Origin: JAUWGC01 sp963753055
Lineage (GTDB): Bacteria > Bacteroidota > Bacteroidia > Bacteroidales > B18-G4
Assembly (NCBI GenBank): GCA_963753055.1
Contig: CAVWAP010000002.1
Location: 1-64,000, forward strand
DNA: 64,000 nucleotides
Direction of reading: 5' to 3'
Part shown: positions 26,965 to 35,528 of the stretch, one piece after another
How positions within the stretch are numbered: position 1 is the stretch's first letter
Layout of the letters: the number at the start of each line of letters is the position of its first letter
Made by a program: the position numbers and the translations under genes
The notes under the pieces: generated by a model
Database searches by the model: none
What the model saw: the letters and a program-made list of their open reading frames with translations, nothing else
What the model was told of the DNA's origin: nothing

Positions 26965-28686
26965 GTGTTGACACAGGATGATGTAATTCTTTCCGTCAGG
27001 GACCTGTCCGTTTCCTTCAATACCGACCGTGGTAAAGTTGCTGCTGTCGATCATGTTTCTTTTTCACTGAAAAAGTCAAGCACGCTGGGTATCGTTGGGG
27101 AATCCGGCTCGGGGAAATCCGTTACCGCGCTGTCTGTCATGCGACTTATTGCCTCTCCTCCGGGAAATATTGACTCCGGTGAAATGATTTATCATAAAGA
27201 TGCTGATAAGGGTGTAGACTTGCTCTCGCTGGATGAAAAAACACTTCGCAGCCTGCGTGGCAACGATATTGCGATGATCTTCCAGGAGCCTATGACTTCC
27301 CTGAACCCTGTATTTACCTGCGGTGACCAGGTCACGGAAGCCATCAGGGAACACCGGGGCATCTCAATGAAAAAAGCAAAAGCGAAGACCATAGAGCTTT
27401 TCAATGAGGTCCAGCTTCCCCGCCCGAACGATATTTTCAGCTCATACCCACACCAGCTTTCCGGGGGACAAAAACAGCGGGTCATGATCGCAATGGCCAT
27501 GTCATGCAATCCTTCTGTCCTGATCGCCGACGAGCCGACTACGGCGCTGGATGTCACAGTCCAGAAAAACATACTCGACCTGATGAAGGCCCTGCAGCAG
27601 AAGCATGGGATGGCTATTATCTTTATCAGTCATGACCTGGGTGTGATCGCTGAAATTGCACAGGACGTGGTGGTAATGTACGAGGGGAAAATTGTTGAGT
27701 CAGGCACTGTCATCCAGGTGTTTAACAAGCCTCAACATCCCTATACCAAAGGCTTGCTGGCCTGCCGCCCTTCACTGGAAAACAAATACAAAAGGCTTCC
27801 AACGGTAAACGACTTTCTCGGCGCAAGGAATGGTGATGATCCACTGAAAGATCTTATCATCAAACCCCATGACCAGAAAATCGTTACAGGCACCCGGACA
27901 GAACCGCTGATGGAGGTTAAGAACCTCAAAACCTGGTTCCCGGTCAGAAAGGGAATGTTCGGCAAAACACGGGCTTATGTCAGGGCTGTAGATGATGTTA
28001 GCTTTAAGGTGCTTAGAGGTGAAACGCTCGGCCTGGTTGGAGAGTCCGGCTGTGGAAAAACCACGCTCGGAAGGACTGTGCTCAGGCTCACCGAACCGAC
28101 AGATGGAATTGTTCATTTTAACGGAACTGATATTACCGGGTTGGGCCTGGGTGGCATGAGGTCGCTGCGAAGGGACATGCAAATCATTTTCCAGGATCCT
28201 TATTCTTCTTTAAACCCAAGGCTTCCTGTTGGCACAGCCATCACAGAGCCAATGAAGGTTCACAACCTGCATGGCAACGACAGGGCACGAAAAGAAAAGG
28301 CAATGGAGCTGCTTGTGAAGGTAAACCTTGATGCTTCTTATTACCAACGCTATCCCCATGAGCTCTCGGGCGGACAAAGACAGCGGATCTGTATCGCACG
28401 CGCCCTGGCAGTAGAGCCCGGTTTTATCATTTGTGATGAATCTGTTTCGGCACTTGATGTTTCTATCCAGGCACAGATACTAAACCTGCTCAACGACCTT
28501 AAAGAGGAATTCAACATGACCTATATTTTCATCTCTCACGATCTGGCCGTTGTCAAATTTATGGCTGATCGCATGATGGTCATGAAGGCGGGTAAGATCG
28601 AAGAGATGGGGCCGGCTGATGAAATTTACCGTAATCCGGCATCGGAATACACGATGAGCCTGATCGAGGCCATCCCGAAGGGATGA
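26965..28686 (+). CDS. Dipeptide/oligopeptide ABC transporter, fused double ATPase
   Basis: A 573-residue protein with two nucleotide-binding domains of the Dpp/Opp type, energising uptake of peptides or similar solutes. The first half has Walker A GESGSGKS, signature LSGGQKQR and Walker B VLIADEPTTALD. The second half has GESGCGKT, LSGGQRQR and FIICDESVSALD, where the usual DEPV/T is DES. No permease or binding-protein genes are adjacent, so partners must lie elsewhere. The start is not ATG: GTG at 26965 or TTG at 26968 are the plausible choices. Confidence 0.92.
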   Translation: MLTQDDVILSVRDLSVSFNTDRGKVAAVDHVSFSLKKSSTLGIVGESGSGKSVTALSVMRLIASPPGNIDSGEMIYHKDADKGVDLLSLDEKTLRSLRGNDIAMIFQEPMTSLNPVFTCGDQVTEAIREHRGISMKKAKAKTIELFNEVQLPRPNDIFSSYPHQLSGGQKQRVMIAMAMSCNPSVLIADEPTTALDVTVQKNILDLMKALQQKHGMAIIFISHDLGVIAEIAQDVVVMYEGKIVESGTVIQVFNKPQHPYTKGLLACRPSLENKYKRLPTVNDFLGARNGDDPLKDLIIKPHDQKIVTGTRTEPLMEVKNLKTWFPVRKGMFGKTRAYVRAVDDVSFKVLRGETLGLVGESGCGKTTLGRTVLRLTEPTDGIVHFNGTDITGLGLGGMRSLRRDMQIIFQDPYSSLNPRLPVGTAITEPMKVHNLHGNDRARKEKAMELLVKVNLDASYYQRYPHELSGGQRQRICIARALAVEPGFIICDESVSALDVSIQAQILNLLNDLKEEFNMTYIFISHDLAVVKFMADRMMVMKAGKIEEMGPADEIYRNPASEYTMSLIEAIPKG

Positions 28687-28708
28687 TCAAACGAATTAAT
28701 TTTAACAT

Positions 28709-30877
28709 ATGGCAAGAAATAAAAAGACCCAAAAAAAACCTTCCGGCAGGAAGAAAATCATAGAAAAGCAAATTATCCAGCTCTTCAGTAAGTCACCGGC
28801 GCGGCCGCTGAACTATAAGCAGATCTCCGGCAAGATCGGCGCAACAGACCAGGCCAGTCGCGACCTGATAGCGAATATCCTGGCCGACCTGTGCCAGCAG
28901 GAGGTGGTGGACGAGGTCAGGCCCGGCAAATACAGGATCAATCCCGACTTCCTGAGTAAGGTATCTCCGCCTGCATCCAGTATCGTTGGTACTGTTGACA
29001 TGAAGCAGACAGGGAAGGCTTATGTTACTCCCGAACAGGGCGGTGAAGATATTTTTATCTCCGCCAATAACACTTACCATGCCCTGCATAAGGATACTGT
29101 CCGGGTAAGGATGTTCCCCAAAAGGCCCAAAAAGAAGCTGGAGGGCCAGATCATCGAGATCATCAAGAGGCACAAGGAGCAGTTTGTTGGTGTCATAGAG
29201 ATCTTTAAGGAGTTTGCCTTTCTTATTCCCGACAGCCACTCCATGCCCTTCGATATTTTCATCCCTAAGGATAAGATACTGAATGCCAAAAACGGTGAAA
29301 AGGTAGTTGCCCGCATCACGGAATGGCCGGAGCACTCCAAAAACCCTTTTGGAGAAATAACACATGTCCTGGGCAAGCCGGGCGTCAACCAGGTTGAGAT
29401 GCAGTCTATCCTCGTTGAATATGACTTTCCCTTAGGTTTTCCAAGCGCAGTGGAGAAAGAAGCTGTTAATATTCCCACCCTTATCACGGATAAGGAAATT
29501 TCTTCCCGTCGAGACTTCAGGGATATCTTCACCTTAACCATCGACCCCCAGGATGCCAAGGATTATGATGATGCTATCTCATTGAAAGCAAAAGGTAATG
29601 GCAACTGGGAGGTAGGTGTGCATATTGCAGATGTGTCTCATTATGTGAAGGTTGGCTCTTTGATTGACAAAGAGGCATTCAGGCGCGGTACATCGGTTTA
29701 TCTGGTCGACCGTGTCATACCCATGCTTCCTGAGAAGCTGTCAAATAATGTCTGTTCCCTGAGGCCCAATGAAGATAAGTTGTGCTTTTCGGCTGTGTTT
29801 GAAATGACAGAAGATGGAAGTGTAATTAATCAGTGGTTTGGAAAGACCATCATTAATTCCGACCGGCGCTTTAACTATGAAGAAGTACAAAAAATCATTG
29901 AAAGCAAGTCGGGTGAATACACTGATGAGATACTGATACTTCACAAGATTGCATCTGCCCTGCGGATGAAAAGATTTAAGAATGGTGCAATCAATTTCCA
30001 GACGGTGGAGGTTAAGTTTAAGCTGGATGATGAAGGACATCCTGTCAGCGTTTATATCAAGGAGCAGAAAGAATCCAACCAGCTGATTGAAGACTTTATG
30101 TTGCTGGCCAACAGGAGGGTTGCAGAGTTCATAGGAAAAACCAGGGGCCGGCAAAAACCCAGGCCTTTTGTTTACCGTGTGCATGACACACCTAACCCGG
30201 AAAAGCTTGCAACCTTCGTTCAGTTTGTGAATAAGCTGGGTTACAATATGAATGTTGGGGGCCATATCAGCCTTGCCAAATCATTCAATAGCCTGTTCCA
30301 GCAAATCGCAGGCAAGGGTGAAGAGAACATGATTGAGACCATTGCCATACGCACCATGGCCAAGGCAGAATATGCAACTCAAAATATCGGGCATTACGGA
30401 TTGGCGTTTCCGCATTATACTCATTTCACTTCACCCATCCGCAGATATCCCGACCTTCTTGTTCATCGCCTGCTGATGCATTACCTGGGTGGTGGACAGC
30501 CTGTTAACCAGGCTGAGTATGAAGAGATGTGTGTGCATTCCTCAGAGATGGAGCGTAAAGCTGTTGAAGCCGAACGGGCTTCAATAAAATACAAACAGGC
30601 CGAATATTTATTGGATAAGATCGGTGAGGAATTTTACGGGTTGGTCTCCGGTGTCAGCAAGTGGGGTATTTATGTAGAGCTTGAAGGCAATAAATGTGAG
30701 GGCATGGTCCGCTTGCAGGACCTTGATGACGACTTCTATTACCTGGACGAGGATAATTATCAGGTTATCGGACAGCGTCATGCCAAGCAGTATAAGCTGG
30801 GTGACAGGGTTCGGGTAAGGGTGAAGAAAATTGACCTTTCAAAGAAGCAGATGGACTTCCAAATGATAGACCTTTAG
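28709..30877 (+). CDS. rnr: Ribonuclease R
   Basis: 3'-5' exoribonuclease that degrades structured RNA. It has 722 residues: a basic N-terminus, a winged-helix segment (about 25-90, YKQISGKIGATDQASRDLI), OB/cold-shock domains, the RNB catalytic domain (about 265-600) with the metal-binding acidic cluster DPQDAKDYDDAISL and with NRRVAEFIGK and HFTSPIRRYPDLLVHRLL, and a C-terminal S1 domain (about 635-720, FYGLVSGVSKWGIYVELEG). Length and domain order are normal. It follows the ABC ATPase by 22 bases and may be read from the same transcript. Confidence 0.95.
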   Translation: MARNKKTQKKPSGRKKIIEKQIIQLFSKSPARPLNYKQISGKIGATDQASRDLIANILADLCQQEVVDEVRPGKYRINPDFLSKVSPPASSIVGTVDMKQTGKAYVTPEQGGEDIFISANNTYHALHKDTVRVRMFPKRPKKKLEGQIIEIIKRHKEQFVGVIEIFKEFAFLIPDSHSMPFDIFIPKDKILNAKNGEKVVARITEWPEHSKNPFGEITHVLGKPGVNQVEMQSILVEYDFPLGFPSAVEKEAVNIPTLITDKEISSRRDFRDIFTLTIDPQDAKDYDDAISLKAKGNGNWEVGVHIADVSHYVKVGSLIDKEAFRRGTSVYLVDRVIPMLPEKLSNNVCSLRPNEDKLCFSAVFEMTEDGSVINQWFGKTIINSDRRFNYEEVQKIIESKSGEYTDEILILHKIASALRMKRFKNGAINFQTVEVKFKLDDEGHPVSVYIKEQKESNQLIEDFMLLANRRVAEFIGKTRGRQKPRPFVYRVHDTPNPEKLATFVQFVNKLGYNMNVGGHISLAKSFNSLFQQIAGKGEENMIETIAIRTMAKAEYATQNIGHYGLAFPHYTHFTSPIRRYPDLLVHRLLMHYLGGGQPVNQAEYEEMCVHSSEMERKAVEAERASIKYKQAEYLLDKIGEEFYGLVSGVSKWGIYVELEGNKCEGMVRLQDLDDDFYYLDEDNYQVIGQRHAKQYKLGDRVRVRVKKIDLSKKQMDFQMIDL

Positions 30878-30878
30878 T

Positions 30879-31052
30879 CTATTTCTTCTTTGAAATCAAC
30901 GAGAGACCCAATCCAATAAGCGGACTGAACATAAAGCTGAAAAAGAAAGACCATTGCTCACCAATTTGTCTTTTCTTTCCAACCTTCTCTGCTACTACCA
31001 GGGAGAGGGAATACCACACTAAGAATCCGATAATATAGAGTGTTTCTTCCAT
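30879..31052 (-). CDS. 57-residue membrane protein
   Basis: Small gene on the minus strand starting with ATG at 31052 and ending TAG at 30879, immediately next to the rnr stop. The product has two hydrophobic helices (LYIIGFLVWYSLSLVVAE and FFFSFMFSPLIGLGLSLI) joined by a basic loop (KVGKKRQIGEQ) and a lysine tail. It begins three bases after the PepSY gene ends, so it is the last gene of the operon 32131-30879. The function is unknown; the tight spacing and clean membrane pattern argue that it is real. Confidence 0.65.
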   Translation of the reverse strand: MEETLYIIGFLVWYSLSLVVAEKVGKKRQIGEQWSFFFSFMFSPLIGLGLSLISKKK

Positions 31053-31055
31053 TTC

Positions 31056-31610
31056 TTAATTAAAATAAAACCATAAAAACACCAGGGGCACGATAATCCC
31101 CAGGGCGGTGAGCCAGGCTCCCCTGCCGGTTATTCCCAGTTTTCCGCGCAGTATAAACAGCCCTGTTATAGCTAATAATAACAACGCTATCACATAAAGA
31201 TCAGAGAAATAGGTCCACCATTTTGAGGGGTTGTAATGTAAATAATTCATCTCATGAAAGATGGGCCGTCGCCTGATCTTTTCTACAATGCCATTGCCGG
31301 TTACGGTATTTATCTGTAACGAACCTTCATGGATAAATACCTTAAGGGTGTTGTCGCTCGGATAGAAATGCTTTTTATAAGTATCGGGTTCGCCAATAGC
31401 TGCCAGGAGATCCTTGACCTGTTTTTTGTCAAGATCTCCCGACATGCCATGGACCTGTACTTCGTATCTTTTAATGATGTAATTGGGATTCCAGTCATCT
31501 ATGTGATTAAGGGCAATTCCTGATAAGGCATAAATGATTGTCATGCCAAAGAACAGGTAGCCAAAATCACGGTGTATGACCCGGTTCCATTTTCTCCACT
31601 TAAATTTCAT
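31056..31610 (-). CDS. PepSY-associated membrane protein
   Basis: A 184-residue inner-membrane protein of the PepSY-associated TM family. The N-terminus carries KWNRVIHRDFGYLFFGMTIIYALSG, with the family HRDFGY-like pattern and one helix. A short extracytoplasmic part follows (about 45-125), then a conserved HEMNYLHYNPSKWWTYFSDL and two C-terminal helices (YVIALLLLAITGLFIL, TALGIIVPLVFLWFYF). Relatives are linked to iron or haem reduction, but the substrate is not shown here. It sits two bases downstream of the OB-fold lipoprotein gene, forming a three-gene operon. Confidence 0.8.
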   Translation of the reverse strand: MKFKWRKWNRVIHRDFGYLFFGMTIIYALSGIALNHIDDWNPNYIIKRYEVQVHGMSGDLDKKQVKDLLAAIGEPDTYKKHFYPSDNTLKVFIHEGSLQINTVTGNGIVEKIRRRPIFHEMNYLHYNPSKWWTYFSDLYVIALLLLAITGLFILRGKLGITGRGAWLTALGIIVPLVFLWFYFN

Positions 31611-31612
31611 CT

Positions 31613-32131
31613 CTACTCTTCAATCGGCTCTTCTGCCGGGGCTTCTTCAATAACTACATATTCAATGCAGCTAATGGAATATTGTGGTTTGTGATAAATG
31701 TTCTCGTGGTCTGCGTCCTCTACATGTTCCACGCCTTCTTCGCCTTCATGATCTCCTTCTTCAACGACCTCAACCTCAACGGCATCAACAATGCCTTTTA
31801 CTTTGACATAACTGCCTTCAAGTTCCGGCTGGAATGCAGCAACCATTTCTCCGTCGGTTGTGACCTTGATCCTTACATCAGGATCTTCATCACCGACAAT
31901 GAACATCTTCTTGCCACCATGTTTGCACACATGGATAACAGTTCCTTCAATAAATACTTCTTTGCCTACGAGATTTTCAGCTTCTGCTGGAAAATCAATA
32001 ACAGCAACCTGTACTACTTCAGCAACAGCTTCTGTTTCCTGTTCTGTAGCCTGGCTTTGTTCCTGTGTAGCATTGCCACATGAGGCCATGATTAATGCTA
32101 TAAATGCAAAAATTAATACGTTCTTAAGCAT
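31613..32131 (-). CDS. OB-fold lipoprotein
   Basis: A 172-residue lipoprotein (lipobox ALIMASC). After a Q/E-rich spacer the core reads like an OB-fold (VGKEVFIEGTVIHVCKHGGK, KMFIVGDEDPDVRIKVTT, GSYVKVKGIVDAVEVEV). The CKHGGKKMF segment and a His/Glu-rich stretch (HEGEEGVEHVEDADHENIYH) could bind metal. It is the first gene of the operon with the PepSY membrane protein and the 57-residue protein, which hints at a redox or metal role in the periplasm. I do not know a characterised member. Confidence 0.7.
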   Translation of the reverse strand: MLKNVLIFAFIALIMASCGNATQEQSQATEQETEAVAEVVQVAVIDFPAEAENLVGKEVFIEGTVIHVCKHGGKKMFIVGDEDPDVRIKVTTDGEMVAAFQPELEGSYVKVKGIVDAVEVEVVEEGDHEGEEGVEHVEDADHENIYHKPQYSISCIEYVVIEEAPAEEPIEE

Positions 32132-32185
32132 GATCTTGATTTTTTTAATGTAGTTAATAATTAGTTGGCAAATATATGCTTTTCT

Positions 32186-33706
32186 TTATTCAAAATCTTC
32201 AGCAGTGTACTCAGGTTCTATTCTTATTCCATCGTACTTTTTTTCTATTCCGTTTTGATACGTAATAACAAGAAAAGGGGTTCCATCCAGGTTGTAAGAA
32301 GTCCATTCTCCGTGTTTGATGCCCATCACGTAATTCCCTTCATCCTTTTTCTTTCCGTTGCTCCAGTAGTAGGTGTGTCGACCATGGGGATTTCCTTCTA
32401 TGAAGCGGCCTTCAAACTGCGTAGATCCATCATTATAATAGTATTTCCATTCACCGCTTCTCAGCCCTTCAGAGAAATTGCCTTCTTCACGATGATCTCC
32501 CAGCTCATAAAACCAGAATCCTTCTTCCAGGCCTTCAATAAACTCTCCCTTGGTGATAATATTGCCCAAATCATCGTATTCTACGTACATTCCATCAATT
32601 TTGCCTTCGTAGTACACTTCCTCTCTCCATGTAATCCCTGAGTCATAATACCATTTCCATGGACCATCCAGTGTCCCATCATCCAAATAGTCCCCCACCT
32701 GCTCCAGTTTGCCATTTTGATGATAATATTTCCATTCACCAACTCTTCTGTCATTTTTATAATCACCCTCAGCCTTAAGCTGTCCGTTTACATAATATTC
32801 CTTCCAGAAACCATCTTTTACACCCATCTCAGTAACAATTCCTTCACCTATAACTACACCATTCTTAAAAATGTATGATTTTTCAATCTCACCTTCTTCA
32901 CTGTACTCCCTCCATATGCCTTCGGGCTTATCATCTTTATAAGTGGCCTGTATTTTTACTTTTCCGCTGGGATAGTATTCTCTTTGTACATCAAGCTTTT
33001 TCAGTTCAGCTACATTGATCTGTTTTTGATCATCAATATATTTTGCTGCACTCAACAGGCTTCCTTCAATATCATATTCTTTAAAATAACCATGCTTCAT
33101 TCCATGCTTGTAATTTCCTTCCGACTGGATGCTGCCATCTTCATAAAATGTTTTCCATTTTCCATGTTTTAAGCCCTGGTTATCATAACGGTTAATTCTC
33201 TCTCTGTCAACGATAAAACCTTTCTTATAAGTGACCATTTCTATAATTACTCCAGCAGTGTCATAAACACGGGTCAGGCCATTTTCAAGGCCGTTTTCAT
33301 AAAAAACAGTTTTCTTAACACTGCCATCAGGATAATAATAATAGGTCATTCCCTGCTTCAGGTCATTGATAAATGTTTCTTCAATGATCTCCTCTTCCCG
33401 GTATGTGATCCTGGATCCGTTCTTCCTTCCTTCCAGGTAATTGATTTCCATCTTAAGAACCCCACTGTTATCATAAAATTTCCAGGTACTGTCGAGCAGG
33501 AAGTTTTTTCTGTTTCCTTCAGAGACCAGTATCTCTTCTTCATTATAAGTTTTCCAGTACCCATCTGGTTTACCATCACGGAAAGAACCTTCACTTGATT
33601 TCTTTCCATTGTCATGATAAAAGGTGTTGTAGCCATTAGGGTTGACCTGGCTGAAGACTGTTATGGAAACAGTTGTTAACAGTAATATGAAAATCAGTTG
33701 TTTCAT
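32186..33706 (-). CDS. MORN/YwqK-repeat exported protein
   Basis: A 506-residue protein with a signal peptide (KQLIFILLLTTVSITVFSQ) and then about twenty copies of a 22-24 residue beta-hairpin repeat of the form G-x-W-K-x-Y-x-x-x-G-x-x-x-x-E-G-x-Y (GYWKTYNEEEILVSEGN, GEWKYYHQNGKLEQVGDY, GEWKYYYNDGSTQFEGRF). This is the YwqK/MORN-variant repeat, often annotated as an antitoxin-like family, but no toxin gene is next to it. It probably forms a long beta structure on the cell surface or in the periplasm. The stop lies upstream of the lipoprotein gene, 54 bases away. Confidence 0.8.
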   Translation of the reverse strand: MKQLIFILLLTTVSITVFSQVNPNGYNTFYHDNGKKSSEGSFRDGKPDGYWKTYNEEEILVSEGNRKNFLLDSTWKFYDNSGVLKMEINYLEGRKNGSRITYREEEIIEETFINDLKQGMTYYYYPDGSVKKTVFYENGLENGLTRVYDTAGVIIEMVTYKKGFIVDRERINRYDNQGLKHGKWKTFYEDGSIQSEGNYKHGMKHGYFKEYDIEGSLLSAAKYIDDQKQINVAELKKLDVQREYYPSGKVKIQATYKDDKPEGIWREYSEEGEIEKSYIFKNGVVIGEGIVTEMGVKDGFWKEYYVNGQLKAEGDYKNDRRVGEWKYYHQNGKLEQVGDYLDDGTLDGPWKWYYDSGITWREEVYYEGKIDGMYVEYDDLGNIITKGEFIEGLEEGFWFYELGDHREEGNFSEGLRSGEWKYYYNDGSTQFEGRFIEGNPHGRHTYYWSNGKKKDEGNYVMGIKHGEWTSYNLDGTPFLVITYQNGIEKKYDGIRIEPEYTAEDFE

Positions 33707-33708
33707 AG

Positions 33709-33735
33709 AATTAGTTCTCAGTTCTCAGTTGTCAG
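33709..33735. repeat. CTCAGTTCTCAGTTGTCAG short repeat at the nadA 3' end
   Basis: AGTTCTCAGTTCTCAGTTG followed by TCAG. The TGA stop of nadA (plus bases 33732-33734) lies inside it, another case of a short-unit repeat supplying a stop codon. Confidence 0.5.
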
Positions 33736-34658
33736 TTTAACCTATAACTAACCTCCAACATTTTCTCAATAGGTCGCCTGGCTTCATTCATTAACTTCTC
33801 ATCTAAAATGATTTCTGGTTTTTCATCCCTGAGTGCCAGGTATAAATTTTCCAAAGTGTTCTTTTTCATGAACGGGCAGTCATTACATGAGCATGTTTCA
33901 TCAGTAGGAACAATAATAAATTCTTTATCCGGTGATGATTTCCTCATTTGATGTAAAATGCCTGTCTCCGTGGCAACAATAAATTTTTGAGCATCATCTT
34001 TTACTGTGAAGTTAAGCATGGCGGTTGTTGACCCAACAAAATCAGCAGCTTCAAGGACCTGTGCCTTGCATTCCGGATGAGCGATAAGTTTTGCATCCGG
34101 GTTTTCCAGTTTAAGTTTGATGACGGCTTCAGCTTCCAGTATGTCGTGTACTTCGCATGTCCCATCCCAGAGCACCATATCTCTTCCTGTTACCTTATTA
34201 ACATACCCTCCAAGGTTTTTATCTGGTGCAAATATGATCTTTTGATCTTTTGGAAATGACTTAACTATCTTAACAGCATTGCTGGAGGTACAGATGATAT
34301 CAGACATTGATTTTATGGCAGCTGAACAATTGATATAAGAAATAACTATATGCCCGGGATACTTCTTTTTGAATTCAGCAAATTCTTCTGGCGGGCACGA
34401 ATCAGCCAGTGAACATCCTGCTTCAAGGTCAGGAAGCAATACTTTGGTCTGCGGACTTAATATTTTTGCAGTTTCTGCCATAAAATGCACACCGGCAAAC
34501 AGTATTATATCTGCTGAAACTTCACTGGCCTTTTGTGATAAGGCCAGGCTGTCTCCTACGAAATCAGCCAGATCTTGTATTTCCGGTATCTGGTAGAAAT
34601 GAGCCAGGATTACAGCATTCTTTTGTTTTTTTAAAGCAATGATCTGTTCTTTCTTCAT
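33732..34658 (-). CDS. nadA: Quinolinate synthase
   Basis: Condenses iminoaspartate with dihydroxyacetone phosphate to quinolinate in NAD synthesis, using a [4Fe-4S] cluster. A 308-residue protein with HFYQIPEIQDLADFVGDSLA near the start and the three cluster cysteines in LEAGCSLADSCPPEEF, HPECKAQVLEAADFVGSTT and ETCSCNDCPFMKKNTL. Length is normal. nadB and nadC are not in the window. The last codons and the stop fall in a short repeat. The upstream region is a 409-base AT-rich gap shared with divergent rpiB. Confidence 0.96.
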   Translation of the reverse strand: MKKEQIIALKKQKNAVILAHFYQIPEIQDLADFVGDSLALSQKASEVSADIILFAGVHFMAETAKILSPQTKVLLPDLEAGCSLADSCPPEEFAEFKKKYPGHIVISYINCSAAIKSMSDIICTSSNAVKIVKSFPKDQKIIFAPDKNLGGYVNKVTGRDMVLWDGTCEVHDILEAEAVIKLKLENPDAKLIAHPECKAQVLEAADFVGSTTAMLNFTVKDDAQKFIVATETGILHQMRKSSPDKEFIIVPTDETCSCNDCPFMKKNTLENLYLALRDEKPEIILDEKLMNEARRPIEKMLEVSYRLN

Positions 34659-35067
34659 TCTTTTATAATTAACAACAGATATTATTATTATTCTTTAATA
34701 TATATTTTATTATTATTAATATTCCTGTTTATTCTCTTTGTAAATATTTTTAAAAAAATTTGTTTTAAAGATATCTTTATAATTATTAACATGCTGTTAA
34801 AACTGTTTAACCGCTTAAATTATTATATCTAAATAAATTATACAATTATTGACATTATCCTGTTTGATGAAGTAGTTGAAAAGTTTTACTGTTTACTAAG
34901 CTTGAAACGTGTTGAAATAATGATGATATTTAATCGTAAGTTTTCATTAGTCATCTAACAGCACTATCTTTATTGCTTAAATGTTCATAATTACCAAGCG
35001 ATCAGGCAAATTAATAACAAAAATACGGACTTATCAAGATATCGATTGTTAATTACTTAATAAAAAC
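34659..35067. other. AT-rich divergent intergenic region, nadA / rpiB
   Basis: A gap of 409 bases with no gene. It is strongly AT-rich with many TTATTATT and TTTAAA tracts and must contain the promoters of nadA (leftward) and rpiB (rightward). I see no cluster of DnaA boxes (TTATNCACA), no tRNA and no palindromic array of the kinds found elsewhere. Confidence 0.6.
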
Positions 35068-35517
35068 ATGTTTAATAAAGAAGAAAAACTACCTATTGCC
35101 AGCGATCATGCAGGGTTTGAAATGAAGGAATTTTTAAAGAAATCCCTTGAGGAGAAAGGCTTTAAGCTAAAGGACTTTGGTACTTACTCAGAGGACAGTG
35201 TTGACTATTCTGACTTCATCCATCCACTTGCCAGGGCTGTTAATAACGGAATAAATACACTTGGGATTATTATCTGTGGAAGCGGTAACGGAGCCCAGAT
35301 GGTTGCCAATAAATATCCGAATGTCAGGGCAGCTTTATGTTGGAATGTTGAACTGGCTAAGCTGGCCAGGATGCATAATGATGCTAATATAATTTCCATT
35401 CCCGGAAGATTTATTAAGCAGGAATTAGCATTGGAGATGGCATTGATTTTTCTTAATACTGATTTTGAAGGAGGAAGGCATGAAAGAAGGGTAAGGAAGA
35501 TATCAGAAACCCTTTAA
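35068..35517 (+). CDS. rpiB: Ribose-5-phosphate isomerase B
   Basis: Interconverts ribose 5-phosphate and ribulose 5-phosphate in the pentose phosphate pathway. A 149-residue protein with IASDHAGFEMKEFLKK, DYSDFIHPLARAV, the active-site cysteine in IIICGSGNGAQMVANK, ARMHNDANIISI and a C-terminal GGRHERRVRKI. All are family landmarks and the length is normal. The lutB-like gene follows 11 bases downstream on the same strand, so they form a likely operon despite unrelated pathways. Confidence 0.95.
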   Translation: MFNKEEKLPIASDHAGFEMKEFLKKSLEEKGFKLKDFGTYSEDSVDYSDFIHPLARAVNNGINTLGIIICGSGNGAQMVANKYPNVRAALCWNVELAKLARMHNDANIISIPGRFIKQELALEMALIFLNTDFEGGRHERRVRKISETL

Positions 35518-35528
35518 AACGAACCCTG

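Noticed and set aside
32186..33706. YwqK-repeat protein as antitoxin of a toxin-antitoxin pair
   Set aside because: The product is exported and has no toxin-like neighbour. The antitoxin label belongs to family naming only.
34659..35067. AT-rich gap as replication origin
   Set aside because: No cluster of DnaA boxes and no dnaA, dnaN, gidA or similar neighbour. The AT content fits a divergent promoter region.
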